This document shows positions 4,941-5,372 of a DNA stretch of 5,372 nt, one piece after another. Position 1 is the stretch's first letter. Each line of letters begins with the position of its first letter. The DNA lies in NCBI GenBank assembly GCA_002333405.1, contig DDBH01000010.1, positions 3,687-9,058 on the forward strand, written 5' to 3'. This DNA comes from Micrococcales bacterium UBA2037 (GTDB taxonomy: Bacteria > Actinomycetota > Actinomycetes > Actinomycetales > Microbacteriaceae). The notes below the pieces were generated by a model. It did not search any database and had not been told where the DNA came from. It was given only the letters and a program-made list of their open reading frames with translations. The position numbers were made by a program, and so were the translations under genes.

Positions 4941-5372
4941 ATGGACCTCACCGACGAACTAACCGGCTACGGCAGGTGGCTGAGCTCCCGCGGAACCAGC
5001 CCCAATACTCAAAAGGCATATCTTTCTGATGTCCGCGACTACCTAGAATTCCAAAAGGTAACCAGGGCTGAACTAAATCTTGAGTCGCTGAGAGCTTGGC
5101 TCTACAAGCAATCTGAAGCAGGGTCAAGCAAAAGCACACTCGCCAGAAAGACGTCTTCCATCAAAGTATTCACCGGTTGGCTAGTGGATGAGGGCAAAAT
5201 TGATTCCGACCCTGGGCTGCGACTGCGCTCTCCTAAATTGGATCGGTCGCTGCCTAAAGTTGCCTCCGAGAAGTCACTTGCAGAGCTGTTCGACCGACTC
5301 TCGGCAGCTCCTTCCAGGGACAATCCGCAAGGGCTAATGGCTCGTCTGGTAATGGAGCTGCTCTATGCCACT
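4941..5372 (+). CDS. xerC: Tyrosine recombinase XerC, N-terminal part (runs off the window)
   Basis: XerC with XerD resolves chromosome dimers at the dif site during division. The visible 144 codons stay open to the window edge. Residues 1-95 are the SAM-like core-binding domain of phage-integrase-type recombinases (YGRWLSSRGTSPNTQKAYLSDV, then LESLRAWL, STLARKTSSIKVFTGWLVDEG). The linker SPKLDRSLPKVASE then leads into the catalytic domain, which has reached LVMELLYAT. The first catalytic Arg normally follows this within a few residues, and none of the catalytic R-K-H-R-H-Y set is visible. ATG 4941 is the only usable start, since an in-frame TAG lies at 4929-4931. XerC rather than XerD or a phage integrase is inferred from its place after dprA, the usual actinobacterial position. 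Confidence 0.9.
   Translation, partial: MDLTDELTGYGRWLSSRGTSPNTQKAYLSDVRDYLEFQKVTRAELNLESLRAWLYKQSEAGSSKSTLARKTSSIKVFTGWLVDEGKIDSDPGLRLRSPKLDRSLPKVASEKSLAELFDRLSAAPSRDNPQGLMARLVMELLYAT

Noticed and set aside
1..5372. Search for accessory systems: CRISPR arrays, toxin-antitoxin pairs, insertion sequences, attachment sites, tRNA or rRNA genes
   Set aside because: None found. Conserved core genes fill almost the whole window with uniform composition and short spacers. The only recombinase is xerC in its normal chromosomal context.

Overview
This window is a compact, all plus-strand stretch of bacterial core chromosome. It reads rpsP (3' end) - khpA - rimM - trmD - rplS - lepB - rnhB - DUF2469 gene - dprA - xerC (5' part). 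Several features point to an actinobacterium: the KH-domain protein directly after bS16, the DUF2469 protein (a family known mainly from Actinobacteria) after rnhB, the Cys-Cys pair in the periplasmic part of LepB, and the acidic Ala/Glu tail of bS16. Base composition looks only moderately GC-rich (low to mid 50s percent, estimated by eye), genes are slightly short and spacers are tiny. By inference this suggests a streamlined aquatic Microbacteriaceae lineage (Luna-type, such as Rhodoluna or Aquiluna). That placement comes from remembered protein signatures, not from a search.

Positions 1-1515 hold the ribosome-maturation and tRNA-modification cluster. It contains the tail of bS16, the small RNA-binding protein KhpA, the 30S maturation factor RimM and the tRNA (m1G37) methyltransferase TrmD. 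These genes touch or overlap and probably share a transcript. Positions 1516-1644 are a leader region in front of rplS with a plausible extended -10 promoter and a GC-rich hairpin. This may let rplS (bL19) be expressed more strongly than the upstream genes and be regulated separately.

Positions 1645-3719 hold rplS, signal peptidase I (lepB), RNase HII (rnhB, overlapping the end of lepB) and the DUF2469 gene. Positions 3795-5372 hold dprA (ssDNA-binding RecA loader of natural transformation) and the start of xerC (chromosome-dimer-resolving tyrosine recombinase), which runs off the window. In many actinobacteria yraN and comM lie between the DUF2469 gene and dprA. Here only a short spacer remains.

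There is no mobile element, CRISPR array, tRNA, rRNA or accessory gene cluster, and I see no evidence of a previously undescribed system. The points worth a second look are small. They are a probable non-canonical AUU start for rimM, a Glu at the place of the TrmD catalytic Asp, the rplS leader, the absence of yraN/comM, a hairpin over the dprA ribosome binding site, and a possibly leaderless xerC.
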